Assembly (NCBI GenBank): GCA_018241365.1
Contig: JAFEDX010000001.1
Span: forward strand, 31,354 to 95,353
Direction of reading: 5' to 3'
Source: Pseudomonadota bacterium
GTDB lineage: Bacteria > Pseudomonadota > Gammaproteobacteria > Xanthomonadales > Rhodanobacteraceae
Length of the DNA stretch: 64,000 bases
Shown here: one piece after another, positions 29,574 to 38,779 of the stretch
Layout: the number at the start of each line of letters is the position of its first letter
Position numbering within the stretch: position 1 is the stretch's first letter
Position numbers and translations under genes: made by a program
Notes under the pieces: model-generated
What the model was told of the DNA's origin: nothing
The model's input: the letters and a program-made list of their open reading frames with translations, nothing else
The model's database searches: none

Positions 29574-31130
29574 ATGAATGATTCCGCGATCCGGCGCGTG
29601 GTGATCGTCGGCGGCGGTACCGCTGGCTGGGTGACAGCGGCGTTGCTGGCCCGCGCGCTGGGACGGCAATGCGAAATCGCGCTGGTCGAGTCCGCCGAAA
29701 TCGGCACGGTCGGCGTCGGCGAGGCGACCATCCCGCAGATCCTGCACATCAACGGTTTCCTCGGCATCGACGAGGATGACCTGATCCGCTTCACCCACGG
29801 CACATACAAGCTGGGCGTGCAGCTCAACGGCTTCGGCCGCCTGGGTGACTCCTACCTGCACGCGTTCGGCGACGTGGGGCTGCCGCTGGGCCTGTTGCCG
29901 TTCCACCACTACTGGTTGCGGGCCCGCGCGCGGGGCGACACGCATTCGTTGTGGGACTACTCATTGAACGCTGCAGCCGCGGCGGAGAATCGCTTCGCGC
30001 GCCTCGACCGCGTGCCGAACAGCCCGCTCGGCGGCATCCGCTACGCCTACCAGTTCGATGCCGCGCGTTATGCGCAGTACCTGCGCGAGCGCATTTCCGC
30101 CGGTGCGGTCCAACGCATCGAAGGCAAGGTCGTTGAGGTGAAGCAGCGCGGCGAGGATGGCTTTGTCGAATCGCTGAAGCTCGCGAACGGTGAAGACGTT
30201 GCGGGCGACTTTTTCATCGACTGCTCGGGATTTCGCGGGTTGCTGATCGAAGGCGCGTTGAAGACGGGTTACGAGAACTGGCAGCACTGGTTGCCCTGCG
30301 ATCGCGCGCTTGCCGTCGCGAGCACACGCAGCACGCCGATGCGGCCCTACACGCAGGCTTTCGCGCGCACAGCCGGCTGGCAATGGCGGATCGCGTTGCA
30401 GCATCGCACCGGCAACGGCCACGTTTACAGCAGCCGTTTCATCAGCGACGACGAGGCCGCCGCGCAGTTGCTGGCGAATCTCGAAGGCGAGCCGCTGGAA
30501 GATCCACGGCCTTTGCGCTTCGTCACCGGCATGCGCAAGCTGGCGTGGAACCGCAATTGCCTCGCGCTTGGCCTCGCCGCCGGTTTCATGGAGCCGCTGG
30601 AATCGACCAGCATCCACCTGGTGCAGTCGGGCGTCGCGCGTTTCCTCGGCATGTTCCCCGACCGCCATTGCGATCCGCTGCTGGTGGCTGAATACAACCG
30701 CCAGACGCGTTTCGAATACGAACACGTGCGCGATTTCCTGATCCTGCACTACAAGGCCACCGAACGCGACGACACGCCGTTCTGGCGGCAGTGCGGGGCG
30801 ATGGCAGTGCCCGAATCGCTGGCGCGACGCATCGAGTTGTTCCGCCGCACCGGGTTGATTTTCCGCGAGGCCGACGAGTTGTTCACGGAACAGGGGTGGC
30901 TCCAGGTGCTGCTCGGGCAACACATCGAGCCCGCGCATTACCACCCGCTGGCCGACGAGCTGGAGGAACCGAAATTGCAGGGCTTCCTGTCCGACATCCG
31001 CACGCTGGTGGGTCGCACGAACGCAAGATTGCCAAGCCACGACGACTACGTGGCACGCATGGGCGTGTCGGAGTCGCCCGGCATGCCTGCGACGTCGCGC
31101 CAGGATCAACTTGCTCGGAATCCCTCATGA
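29574..31130 (+). CDS. Flavin-dependent halogenase (tryptophan halogenase family)
   Basis: 518 residues. The FAD-binding GGGTAGW motif is at 13-19; the catalytic lysine is Lys79 in GTYKLGVQLNGF, the same number as in PrnA and RebH; the halogenase-specific W-x-W-x-I appears at 269-273 (GWQWRI); GFMEPLEST (337-345) carries the conserved Glu region. All features of an active enzyme are present. It follows the TonB receptor and overlaps the amylase start (ATGA). Relatives beside TonB receptors are known in Xanthomonas and Caulobacter, with unknown natural substrates. No flavin reductase gene is adjacent. Confidence 0.92.
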   Translation: MNDSAIRRVVIVGGGTAGWVTAALLARALGRQCEIALVESAEIGTVGVGEATIPQILHINGFLGIDEDDLIRFTHGTYKLGVQLNGFGRLGDSYLHAFGDVGLPLGLLPFHHYWLRARARGDTHSLWDYSLNAAAAAENRFARLDRVPNSPLGGIRYAYQFDAARYAQYLRERISAGAVQRIEGKVVEVKQRGEDGFVESLKLANGEDVAGDFFIDCSGFRGLLIEGALKTGYENWQHWLPCDRALAVASTRSTPMRPYTQAFARTAGWQWRIALQHRTGNGHVYSSRFISDDEAAAQLLANLEGEPLEDPRPLRFVTGMRKLAWNRNCLALGLAAGFMEPLESTSIHLVQSGVARFLGMFPDRHCDPLLVAEYNRQTRFEYEHVRDFLILHYKATERDDTPFWRQCGAMAVPESLARRIELFRRTGLIFREADELFTEQGWLQVLLGQHIEPAHYHPLADELEEPKLQGFLSDIRTLVGRTNARLPSHDDYVARMGVSESPGMPATSRQDQLARNPS

Positions 31131-32698
31131 GGAAACTCGCGTTCGGCGTCGCCACATTGTTGCTTGCGCTGTCGATCGCGATGGTCGGTTGTGCCGCGGC
31201 ATCGCCGGCCAACGCGGCGCAAGCCGCCGGCAATGCGAAGCCATCATCGGGCGTGTGGTACGAAATCTTCGTGCGCAGCTGGTACGACAGCAACGGCGAC
31301 GGCATCGGCGACTTGAATGGCGTCACCGCCAAGCTCGATTACCTGCAAAAGCTGGGTGTCAGCGGCATCTGGCTGATGCCGATCAATCCGTCGCCGAGTT
31401 ACCACGGCTACGACGTCACCGATTACGAAGCCGTCAATCCACAATACGGTACGCTCGCGGATTTTCGCCGGCTCGTGAGTGCGGCCCACGCGCGCGGCAT
31501 CCGGGTCATCATCGACATGGTGGCCAACCACAGCAGTGACGAGAACCCGTGGTTTGTTTCCGCGCTCGATCCGAAGAGTCCATACCGCGACTGGTACACC
31601 TGGGCCGGCAAGACCACCGACGTTGACACGCCCAATTCGTTCGGCGGCGCTGCCTGGCATCGCGCAAAGGACGGGCAGTATTACCTCAGCATTTTCGACC
31701 CGGCGATGCCCGACCTCAACTACGACAATCCGGCCGTGCGCAGGAAGATGATCGACATCGGCCAGTTCTGGCTGAAGCAGGGCGCGGACGGATTCCGGCT
31801 CGATGCCGCGCGGCACATTTACGTCAACCTCCCTTCCGATGTCGGCAATCCCGCATCCATTGCCAAGAACATCGCGTGGTGGGACGAGTACCGCAAAGGG
31901 CTCGACGCGGTCAATCCGCACGCCTACCTCGTCGGCGAGGTGACGCGCGACGAGGCGGCCGACCTCGCGCCATACCTTAAGCCGCTCGATGCGGCGTTCG
32001 ATTTTCCGGTCGCGAAGCGGCTGATCGAGGCAGTGAAGGCCGAGCGCAACCTCGATCTTGCGCGCACCTTGGCGCAAACCTACGTGACCTACGACAAGGT
32101 TGCCAGCGACGCCATGCAAAAGGACGCGCCATTCCTGTCCAACCACGACCAGGAACGCGTCATGAGCCAGCTCGGCGGCGACCCCGAACACATGCGCGTG
32201 GCCGCCGCGCTGCTGATGACCTTGCCCGGCGAGCCGTACATCTACTACGGCGAAGAGCTCGGCATGCGCGGCGAGAAACCCGACCCCGACCTGCGCACGC
32301 CGATGCGCTGGGATCGGGCCCTCGATGCGCGTGGCGAGACGACGTGGCATGCGACGTCGCCGGCCAACGGCGGGCCGATTTCAGTTGCGGCACAGCAGGA
32401 CGATCCGCATTCCCTGCTCAACTGGTACCGCATGCTGATCCACTGGCGCATTGAAATACCCGCGCTGCGCGAAGGCGGCTTCGCCGTGTATCCGCAAGCG
32501 AACGACCAGCTGGTGGCGTGGCAGCGTACAGATGGCGCGGGCACGGTGCTGGTGGTGCACAACCTGTCCGGCACCGCGCAGATCCTCCCGCTGCCCGCAG
32601 ACCGCTTCCACAAGCTGCTGCGGCACAGCCGTTCCGACACCTCGGTTGCCGGCGGCAACGTCCGCTTGCCGCCGTACGGCAGCGCGATCCTGCAATGA
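31127..32698 (+). CDS. GH13 alpha-amylase-like lipoprotein
   Basis: A 523-residue protein with a lipoprotein-type signal (LALSIAMVGC, lipidated Cys22), so anchored in the envelope. GH13 triad: Asp226 (GFRLDAARH), Glu271 (LVGEVTRDE), Asp341 (LSNHDQERV); the family start WYEIFVRSWYDSNGDGIGDL and MVANHSSD are present. Likely an endo-acting or maltodextrin-hydrolysing enzyme working on glucans brought in by the TonB receptor. Start overlaps the halogenase stop. Confidence 0.93.
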   Translation: MRKLAFGVATLLLALSIAMVGCAAASPANAAQAAGNAKPSSGVWYEIFVRSWYDSNGDGIGDLNGVTAKLDYLQKLGVSGIWLMPINPSPSYHGYDVTDYEAVNPQYGTLADFRRLVSAAHARGIRVIIDMVANHSSDENPWFVSALDPKSPYRDWYTWAGKTTDVDTPNSFGGAAWHRAKDGQYYLSIFDPAMPDLNYDNPAVRRKMIDIGQFWLKQGADGFRLDAARHIYVNLPSDVGNPASIAKNIAWWDEYRKGLDAVNPHAYLVGEVTRDEAADLAPYLKPLDAAFDFPVAKRLIEAVKAERNLDLARTLAQTYVTYDKVASDAMQKDAPFLSNHDQERVMSQLGGDPEHMRVAAALLMTLPGEPYIYYGEELGMRGEKPDPDLRTPMRWDRALDARGETTWHATSPANGGPISVAAQQDDPHSLLNWYRMLIHWRIEIPALREGGFAVYPQANDQLVAWQRTDGAGTVLVVHNLSGTAQILPLPADRFHKLLRHSRSDTSVAGGNVRLPPYGSAILQ

Positions 32699-32723
32699 GG
32701 TTCGAACGAGGGGTTGGACGATC

Positions 32724-35099
32724 ATGACGACACGCCTGCGCGCGCTCGTGTTCACGCTGCTTGCGGGGCTTTGCATGGCAGCGGCGGCGCATGCGTCGGC
32801 GGCCGCGCAACTGCGCAGCGTCGATGCCCATGGGTTCGTGCTCGCCCTGGACGACGCGGCGGCGACGGTGCAAATGGTTGCGCCCGGGGTGCTGCACGTG
32901 CACTACGTGCCGATGGGCAAGCAAACGCCGGCGAGCCTGGTGATCGATCCGCACCCGGCGCCTGCGCCGGAGTTCAAGCCGGAGGTTTCGCGGCATGGCG
33001 GTGCGGTCACATTGCGATCACCGCGGATGGCTGCGAGTTGGGACCCGCGAGCCGGCTTACTGACGGTCAGCGATGCATCAGGGCGCGTGCTGCTGCAGCA
33101 ATCCGGCGTGGGCACGCTGGCGCAAGGCCGCATCGAGTTCGAGCATGCGGTCGATGATCCGTTGTATGGCATCGGTGGCTTCGAGGCGAACCAGCCGGTC
33201 ACGGCCGGCTTGCTGCGCAGCGGCAGGCAAGTGGCGCAGGCCGGCAAGCAGGGTCATGCCGGTGCGCCGTTCGTGTGGAGCACCGCGGGCTATGGCGTGC
33301 TGGTCGATTGCGACGGCGCGGATTTCGACCTTGCGGGTAGCCGCATCACCGCCAGCAATTTCAAGCGTCCCGATGCCGATTACTACATCCTGGTTGGCAC
33401 GCCCGCGGAATTGTTCGGCGAATTGGCGAAGCTCAGCGGCCCAGCGCCATTGTTCCCGAAGTGGGCGATGGGTTTCACCAATACCCAATGGGGCATCGAC
33501 GAGAAGGAATTGTTGGATATCGTCAAGACGTACCGCGCCAAGCACATCCCGCTCGACAACTTCACCCTCGACTTCGACTGGAAGGCGTGGGGGCAGGGCG
33601 ACTACGGCGAGTTCCGCTGGAACCCGGAGAAGTTTCCGGATGGCGCAAGCGGCAAGCTGGCGAAGATGCTCGATGCCGAAGGCGTGAAGCTCACCGGCAT
33701 CATGAAGCCGCGTCTGCTGCTGGGCACAGCCGAGGGCGACTACGCCACCGCGCACGATTTGTGGATACCGGGCGAGCAGGCGTATCCGGAATATTTCTCG
33801 CACAAAATGGCGAAAGACGTGGATTTCGACAAGCCGGCGGCGCGGCGCTGGTACGGCGAGCTGGCAATGAAGTACGGATTCGGCAAGGGCATCGTCGGCT
33901 GGTGGAACGACGAAGCCGACGTGTACGGCAAGGACGGGACGCTCACCTCGAACACACAGTTCCTCAACATGCAGCGCGCGTTGTACGACGCGCAGCGCGC
34001 GCAGACCGAGCAGCGCGTGTGGTCGATAAACCGCACCTTCTGGCTCGGGTCGCAGCGCTATGCGTACGGCATGTGGTCGGGCGACATCGACACCGGTTTT
34101 GCCAGCATGGCCGCGCAGCGCACGCGCATGTTGAGCGCGATCGAGGTCGGCGAAATGAAGTGGGGCATGGACGGCGGCGGTTTCAATGGCCATCCGTCCA
34201 ACGAGAATTACGCGCGCTGGATCGAGTTTGGCGCCTTCACGCCCATCTTCCGCGTGCACGGCACCTTCGGCGAGAAACGCCAGCCGTGGCGTTACGGCCC
34301 GGTAGCCGAGGTCGCGGCCACCGACGCCATCCGGTTGCGGTATTCGCTGATTCCCTACATCTACGCCTACGAGCGTGCCGATTACACGCATGGCGTGGGC
34401 CTGGTGCGGCCGTTGGGCTTCGACTGGCCGCACGATCCGAATGTACGCAATGATGTTGACGCGTGGATGTTCGGGCAGTGGTTGCTGGTGTCGCCGGTCG
34501 TCGCGCAGGGACAGACTTCGAAACGGATTTATCTGCCGGCCGGCACGTGGACGGATTGGTTCACCGGCAAGACCTGGGCGGGTGGCCAGACCATCGCCTA
34601 TCCGGTCGATGCGAAAACCTGGCGCGATATCCCGTTGTTCATCCGCGACGGCGCGATCATTCCGACCCAGCCGGTGATGGATTATGTGGGCCGGCACCCG
34701 GTCACGACGGTGACGGTGCAGGTGTTTCCGTCCGATCACGCCACGCACTTCGATTACTACGACGACGATGGCGAGACCTATGCGTACGAGAAAGGCGTGT
34801 ATTTCCTGCAGTCGATGACGACGCGTGCCCGGGATGGCCATGCGGAATTTGCGCTGGCTGCGCCGCAGGGTTCGTACCGGCCGGCGCTGCGCTGGTACCT
34901 GCTCGCGATCCATGCCGGCAGTACGCGTGGTGTGCGCGTGGACGGCGGCGCGTTGCCGGCTGCGGCTTCGCGCGCGGCGCTGGAAAAGTCCGGTGCCGCC
35001 GGCTGGTTCGCTGGCCATGACCGCTACGGCGATGTCACCTGGGTCAAAGTCGCTGCGGGCAGGCGCGCCGACGTCCGCATCGAGGCCGCGTCGCCATGA
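32724..35099 (+). CDS. GH31 alpha-glucosidase, secreted
   Basis: 791 residues with a cleavable signal peptide (1-28, AAAHASA). GH31 features: N-terminal beta-sandwich, LDNFTLDFDWKAWG, nucleophile Asp396 in VGWWNDEADVYG, and acid/base Asp454 in GMWSGDIDTG, then a C-terminal beta domain including VFPSDHATHFDYYDDDGETY. The family includes alpha-glucosidases, isomaltases and alpha-xylosidases; the starch-type context favours alpha-glucosidase. 25 nt after the amylase gene; ends in ATGA overlap with the next gene. Confidence 0.92.
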   Translation: MTTRLRALVFTLLAGLCMAAAAHASAAAQLRSVDAHGFVLALDDAAATVQMVAPGVLHVHYVPMGKQTPASLVIDPHPAPAPEFKPEVSRHGGAVTLRSPRMAASWDPRAGLLTVSDASGRVLLQQSGVGTLAQGRIEFEHAVDDPLYGIGGFEANQPVTAGLLRSGRQVAQAGKQGHAGAPFVWSTAGYGVLVDCDGADFDLAGSRITASNFKRPDADYYILVGTPAELFGELAKLSGPAPLFPKWAMGFTNTQWGIDEKELLDIVKTYRAKHIPLDNFTLDFDWKAWGQGDYGEFRWNPEKFPDGASGKLAKMLDAEGVKLTGIMKPRLLLGTAEGDYATAHDLWIPGEQAYPEYFSHKMAKDVDFDKPAARRWYGELAMKYGFGKGIVGWWNDEADVYGKDGTLTSNTQFLNMQRALYDAQRAQTEQRVWSINRTFWLGSQRYAYGMWSGDIDTGFASMAAQRTRMLSAIEVGEMKWGMDGGGFNGHPSNENYARWIEFGAFTPIFRVHGTFGEKRQPWRYGPVAEVAATDAIRLRYSLIPYIYAYERADYTHGVGLVRPLGFDWPHDPNVRNDVDAWMFGQWLLVSPVVAQGQTSKRIYLPAGTWTDWFTGKTWAGGQTIAYPVDAKTWRDIPLFIRDGAIIPTQPVMDYVGRHPVTTVTVQVFPSDHATHFDYYDDDGETYAYEKGVYFLQSMTTRARDGHAEFALAAPQGSYRPALRWYLLAIHAGSTRGVRVDGGALPAAASRAALEKSGAAGWFAGHDRYGDVTWVKVAAGRRADVRIEAASP

Positions 35100-37291
35100 T
35101 CGCGCTGGCGGCGGCATGGCTCGCAGCCAGCGTGGGCGCGTTAGCGCCTGTGTGGCAAGACGGCATCGATTGGCACGGGCAGCACGCTGAAGTCGCGGCG
35201 CAATCGGGCGGTGGCTACGTATTGCATGGGCCGTTCGGCGAGCGGGCAATCCCTGCCGCCAAGCGGTCGGTGCAAACGGCGAGCCCGCTGTTCGACGGCC
35301 TGTATGCGATGGCGCAGGACGACCTGCGCCAGGATTCCGTCACGTCCATCCGTGACGACGCCTTCGACCATGGCCAGCCGATGCCGTGCGATTGTTTCGA
35401 AACGGGTGAGAAATGGCATTACGTATGGACGCGCGATCTTTCCTACGCGGTTGACCTGGGCCTGTGGCGCTACGATGCGGCGCGCGCGCGCAATGGCTTG
35501 CTGTTCAAGCTCTCAGGCGTGCGCGCCAAGGATGTACCGCAAGGGCTGTTCCCGATGCAGGACACCGGTTCGGGCGGCAGTTGGCCGATCAGCACCGACC
35601 GCGTGGTGTGGTTCCTCGCCGCGCGCCATCTGCTCGGTGACCAGGCGCTCGCCGACAAGGTCTGGCAGGCGCTGAACGACACCCTGACGCAGGATCGCGA
35701 GTACGCGTTCGATGCGCGCATGGGCCTGTATCGCGGGGAAACGTCGTTCCTCGACTGGCGCGAACAGAGTTATCCCGAGTGGACGAAAGACAACGTGGCA
35801 TGGATCGCGCAGTCCTTTGCGCTGTCCACCAACGTGCTGCACTACGAAGCCCTACGACTGGCTGTGCAGATGGCGGTACGGCGCGGTGATCCGCGTGCCG
35901 CGCGTTATCGCGATGAGGCGGCCGCGCTGAAGCAGGCGATCAATGCGCACTTCTGGCGTGCCGATCGCGGCATGTACATGAGCTACATCGGCGGCGACGG
36001 CTTGCCGGTCGAAGCCTACGATCTGCTCGGGTTGTCGCTGGCGATCACCAGCGGCGTCGCCGACGCGGCGCGTGCGCATTCGTCGCTGGCGCAGTATCCG
36101 GCGTGGCCGGCGGGCAGTCCGGTGATCTGGCCGGAGCGAGCCGACCAGCCGATCTACCACAACCGTGCGATCTGGCCCTTCGTCAGCGCATATGCGTTGC
36201 GCGCCGCGCGCAAGCTGGATGACCCGGTGCGGATCGCGTTCGAGATCGAATCGATCATGCGCGGTGCCGCGTCGGCCGGTTCCAACATGGAAAACTACGA
36301 ACTCGTCACGCAGGCCACGCATGTCGACGACGGGAAGCTCAGCGGTCCGGTGGTCGATTCGAAGCGGCAACTGTGGTCGGTGGCGGGCTACCTCGACATG
36401 GTGGCGGAAGGCGTGTTCGGGCTCGAAGACGATGGCCGCGTCGAGCCGAAACTTCCGGTCGCGCTGGTGCCGATGCTGTTCGGCCAGCGTGATGCGATCA
36501 CGCTGCAGTTGCCGGATCGAAAGATCACGCTGAAGCGCCCGCAGCAACTGGGCGGCAATCTGCTGGTCGCGGACCGGGTCGAGCATGATGGTCGGAATAC
36601 CGTCGTCACCCTGAAGGCGATACAGGTTGCATCGGTGCCGCTGCGCACCGGCGCTCCGATGTATGCGCCGCCGACGCCGACGGCGCCCGGTGTCGCGCGC
36701 AACGGGGATGCGTGGCGGGTTCGTGCGGATGGTGAACGCGAGGTGCTGTATGTCGATGGCCAGCGCTTTGGCGCGCCGGGCAACGCGTGGTCGTTGCCGG
36801 CGTCGTCCGAGTGGCATTGCCTGCGCGTGGCCACGCAGGGCCAGGATGGCGTTGAATCATTGCCGAGCGAGGCGGCCTGCGTCGGCGGGACGACAAGCCT
36901 TTCGGGCGGCTGGCCACGCGCGTGGATTGCGCCCGCACGCGGCACCTATCGCGTCTGGCTGGATTACGCGAACGACCACGGGCCCATCAATACCGGGATC
37001 ACCGCTTCGGTGAAACGGCTGGCCGTGCGGTGCGGGGGTGCTGAAGTGCAGACCGTGCCGATCGTGATGCCGCACAGCATGGGCGAGCAGGCCTCGACCT
37101 ACGGCGACTTCGAGGTCGCGGCTGCCGGTGCGCATTGCACGTTTGCGCTGGAGCAGGGCTTCAACATGAGCGATCTTGCCAACTTTGTGCACTACACCGG
37201 TGGCGAGGGCGGCAGCGGTGGGCCCTTGAACGAGGCGAAGGTTGACGGCGTGCGCATCGCGCCGATTGCAACGGGCACCGTGACGCCATGA
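35096..37291 (+). CDS. Six-hairpin glycosidase, glucan-debranching-like
   Basis: 731 residues. The central part is an (alpha/alpha)6 barrel: HYVWTRDLSYAVDLG, QGLFPMQDTGSGGSWP, SYPEWTKDNVAWIAQS, EAYDLLGLSLAI, IYHNRAIWPFVSAYAL and MENYELVTQ. This resembles glycogen-debranching/GH15/GH63-like enzymes, but I cannot place it in a numbered family. A C-terminal region from about residue 535 looks like beta-domains (YRVWLDYANDHGPINTG) and may bind sugar. The first 20 residues are hydrophobic but lack a basic n-region, so export is uncertain. Couples to GH31 upstream and to the symporter downstream through ATGA overlaps. Probably removes branches or trims oligosaccharides. Confidence 0.75.
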   Translation: MIALAAAWLAASVGALAPVWQDGIDWHGQHAEVAAQSGGGYVLHGPFGERAIPAAKRSVQTASPLFDGLYAMAQDDLRQDSVTSIRDDAFDHGQPMPCDCFETGEKWHYVWTRDLSYAVDLGLWRYDAARARNGLLFKLSGVRAKDVPQGLFPMQDTGSGGSWPISTDRVVWFLAARHLLGDQALADKVWQALNDTLTQDREYAFDARMGLYRGETSFLDWREQSYPEWTKDNVAWIAQSFALSTNVLHYEALRLAVQMAVRRGDPRAARYRDEAAALKQAINAHFWRADRGMYMSYIGGDGLPVEAYDLLGLSLAITSGVADAARAHSSLAQYPAWPAGSPVIWPERADQPIYHNRAIWPFVSAYALRAARKLDDPVRIAFEIESIMRGAASAGSNMENYELVTQATHVDDGKLSGPVVDSKRQLWSVAGYLDMVAEGVFGLEDDGRVEPKLPVALVPMLFGQRDAITLQLPDRKITLKRPQQLGGNLLVADRVEHDGRNTVVTLKAIQVASVPLRTGAPMYAPPTPTAPGVARNGDAWRVRADGEREVLYVDGQRFGAPGNAWSLPASSEWHCLRVATQGQDGVESLPSEAACVGGTTSLSGGWPRAWIAPARGTYRVWLDYANDHGPINTGITASVKRLAVRCGGAEVQTVPIVMPHSMGEQASTYGDFEVAAAGAHCTFALEQGFNMSDLANFVHYTGGEGGSGGPLNEAKVDGVRIAPIATGTVTP

Positions 37292-38757
37292 CCCGCAAGC
37301 CCGCGCTGTCGTTCTGGCAAATCTGGAACATGTGCTTCGGCTTCCTTGGCATCCAGTTCGGTTTCGCGCTGCAGAATGCCAATGTCAGCCGGATTTTCCA
37401 GACGCTTGGAGCCAGCGTCGATGCGATTCCCGCACTGTGGATCGCTGCACCGCTGACCGGCCTGCTCGTGCAGCCGCTGATCGGCCACTGGTCCGATCGC
37501 ACCTGGGGGCGGCTGGGACGGCGGCGGCCGTTCTTCCTGGCCGGCGCGGTGCTGGCGGCGCTGGCCTTGTTCGTGATGCCGAACGCCCCGCTGCTGTGGG
37601 TGGCGGCCGGGATGCTGTGGATCATGGACGCTTCGTTCAACGTCGCGATGGAGCCGTTCCGCGCGTTCGTCGGCGACCAGTTGCCGACGCAGCAGCGGGC
37701 GATCGGCTACGCGATGCAGAGCTTCTTCATCGGCGTCGGCGCGGTGGTGGCGTCGCTGCTGCCCTACCTGCTGGCCCATGCCGGCGTTGCCAATACCGCG
37801 CCTGCGGGCGTGATTCCGGACACGGTCAGGTATTCGTTCTACGCGGGCGGCGTGGTGTTGCTGGGCTCGGTGCTGTGGACCGTGGCGCGTACCCGCGAAT
37901 ATCCGCCGGAAACGCTGCTGGCTTTCGAGGATGCGGCAACCGGAACCGCAGCGATCGACGTGGCGCGTGCGTGGCGGGTCGGCGTCATGTTCCTTGCGCT
38001 CGGTGTGCTGCTGCTGGCCGCGATCGTGTATTGCTCGCTGGCGCGCGACCTGTATCTGCTCGCGGGCATGCTGATCGTCGCCGGGCTGCTGTTCGCGTGG
38101 CTGTCGTCCACGCGCAGCCGTGGCATGTTGCGGCAGGTGATGGGCGATCTTTACGCGATGCCAGACGCGATGCGCCGGCTTGCATGGGTGCAGTTCTTCT
38201 CGTGGTTTGCACTGTTCGCGATGTGGATCTACACCACGCCGGCGGTGACCGCGCTGCAATTCGGTGCCAGCGATCCGCAATCCGCAGCCTACAACGCAGG
38301 TGCGAACTGGGTGGGCGTGCTGTTCGCCGCCTACAACGGCTTCGCCGCGCTGGCGGCCATCGTGATCCCGTGGATGGCGCGCGCCTGGGGGCTGCGGGTG
38401 AGCCACCTCGTGAACCTGCTGCTGGGCGGCGCGGGACTGATATCGATCGCATTGATCCGCGATCCGCACTGGCTGCTGGTGTCGATGGTCGGCGTGGGCT
38501 TCGCCTGGGCGTCGATCCTGTCGCTGCCTTACGCCATGCTGTCGGACAACCTGCCGTCCGCGAAGATGGGCGTGTACATGGGCATCTTCAACTTCTTCAT
38601 CGTGATCCCGCAGCTGCTGGCGGCGAGCGTGCTGGGCGTATTGTTGAAATGGCTGTTCCACGGCCAGCCGGTGTATGCGCTGATGCTGGGCGGCGCGAGC
38701 CTGGCCATCGCGGGATTGTGCACGCTGCGTGTGCGCGAGCAGCCACGGTTGCGCTAG
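37288..38757 (+). CDS. MFS maltose/sugar-H+ symporter (SLC45/MalA-like)
   Basis: 489 residues, about 12 membrane helices, of the GPH/SLC45-like MFS group: FWQIWNMCFGFLGIQFGFALQNAN, PLTGLLVQPLIGHWSDRTWGRLGRRRPFF, and MEPFRAFVGDQLP. Bacterial relatives in Caulobacter and Xanthomonas import maltose or similar disaccharides. ATG overlaps the previous gene stop. Last gene of the TonB-receptor operon, and the natural inner-membrane step after envelope hydrolysis. Confidence 0.88.
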   Translation: MTRKPALSFWQIWNMCFGFLGIQFGFALQNANVSRIFQTLGASVDAIPALWIAAPLTGLLVQPLIGHWSDRTWGRLGRRRPFFLAGAVLAALALFVMPNAPLLWVAAGMLWIMDASFNVAMEPFRAFVGDQLPTQQRAIGYAMQSFFIGVGAVVASLLPYLLAHAGVANTAPAGVIPDTVRYSFYAGGVVLLGSVLWTVARTREYPPETLLAFEDAATGTAAIDVARAWRVGVMFLALGVLLLAAIVYCSLARDLYLLAGMLIVAGLLFAWLSSTRSRGMLRQVMGDLYAMPDAMRRLAWVQFFSWFALFAMWIYTTPAVTALQFGASDPQSAAYNAGANWVGVLFAAYNGFAALAAIVIPWMARAWGLRVSHLVNLLLGGAGLISIALIRDPHWLLVSMVGVGFAWASILSLPYAMLSDNLPSAKMGVYMGIFNFFIVIPQLLAASVLGVLLKWLFHGQPVYALMLGGASLAIAGLCTLRVREQPRLR

Positions 38758-38779
38758 AACGCGCGGGCACGGGTTCGCG

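Noticed and set aside
29574..31130. Halogenase as part of an antibiotic or pigment biosynthetic cluster
   Set aside because: No NRPS, PKS, tryptophan-modifying, resistance or flavin reductase genes are adjacent; all neighbours concern carbohydrate use.
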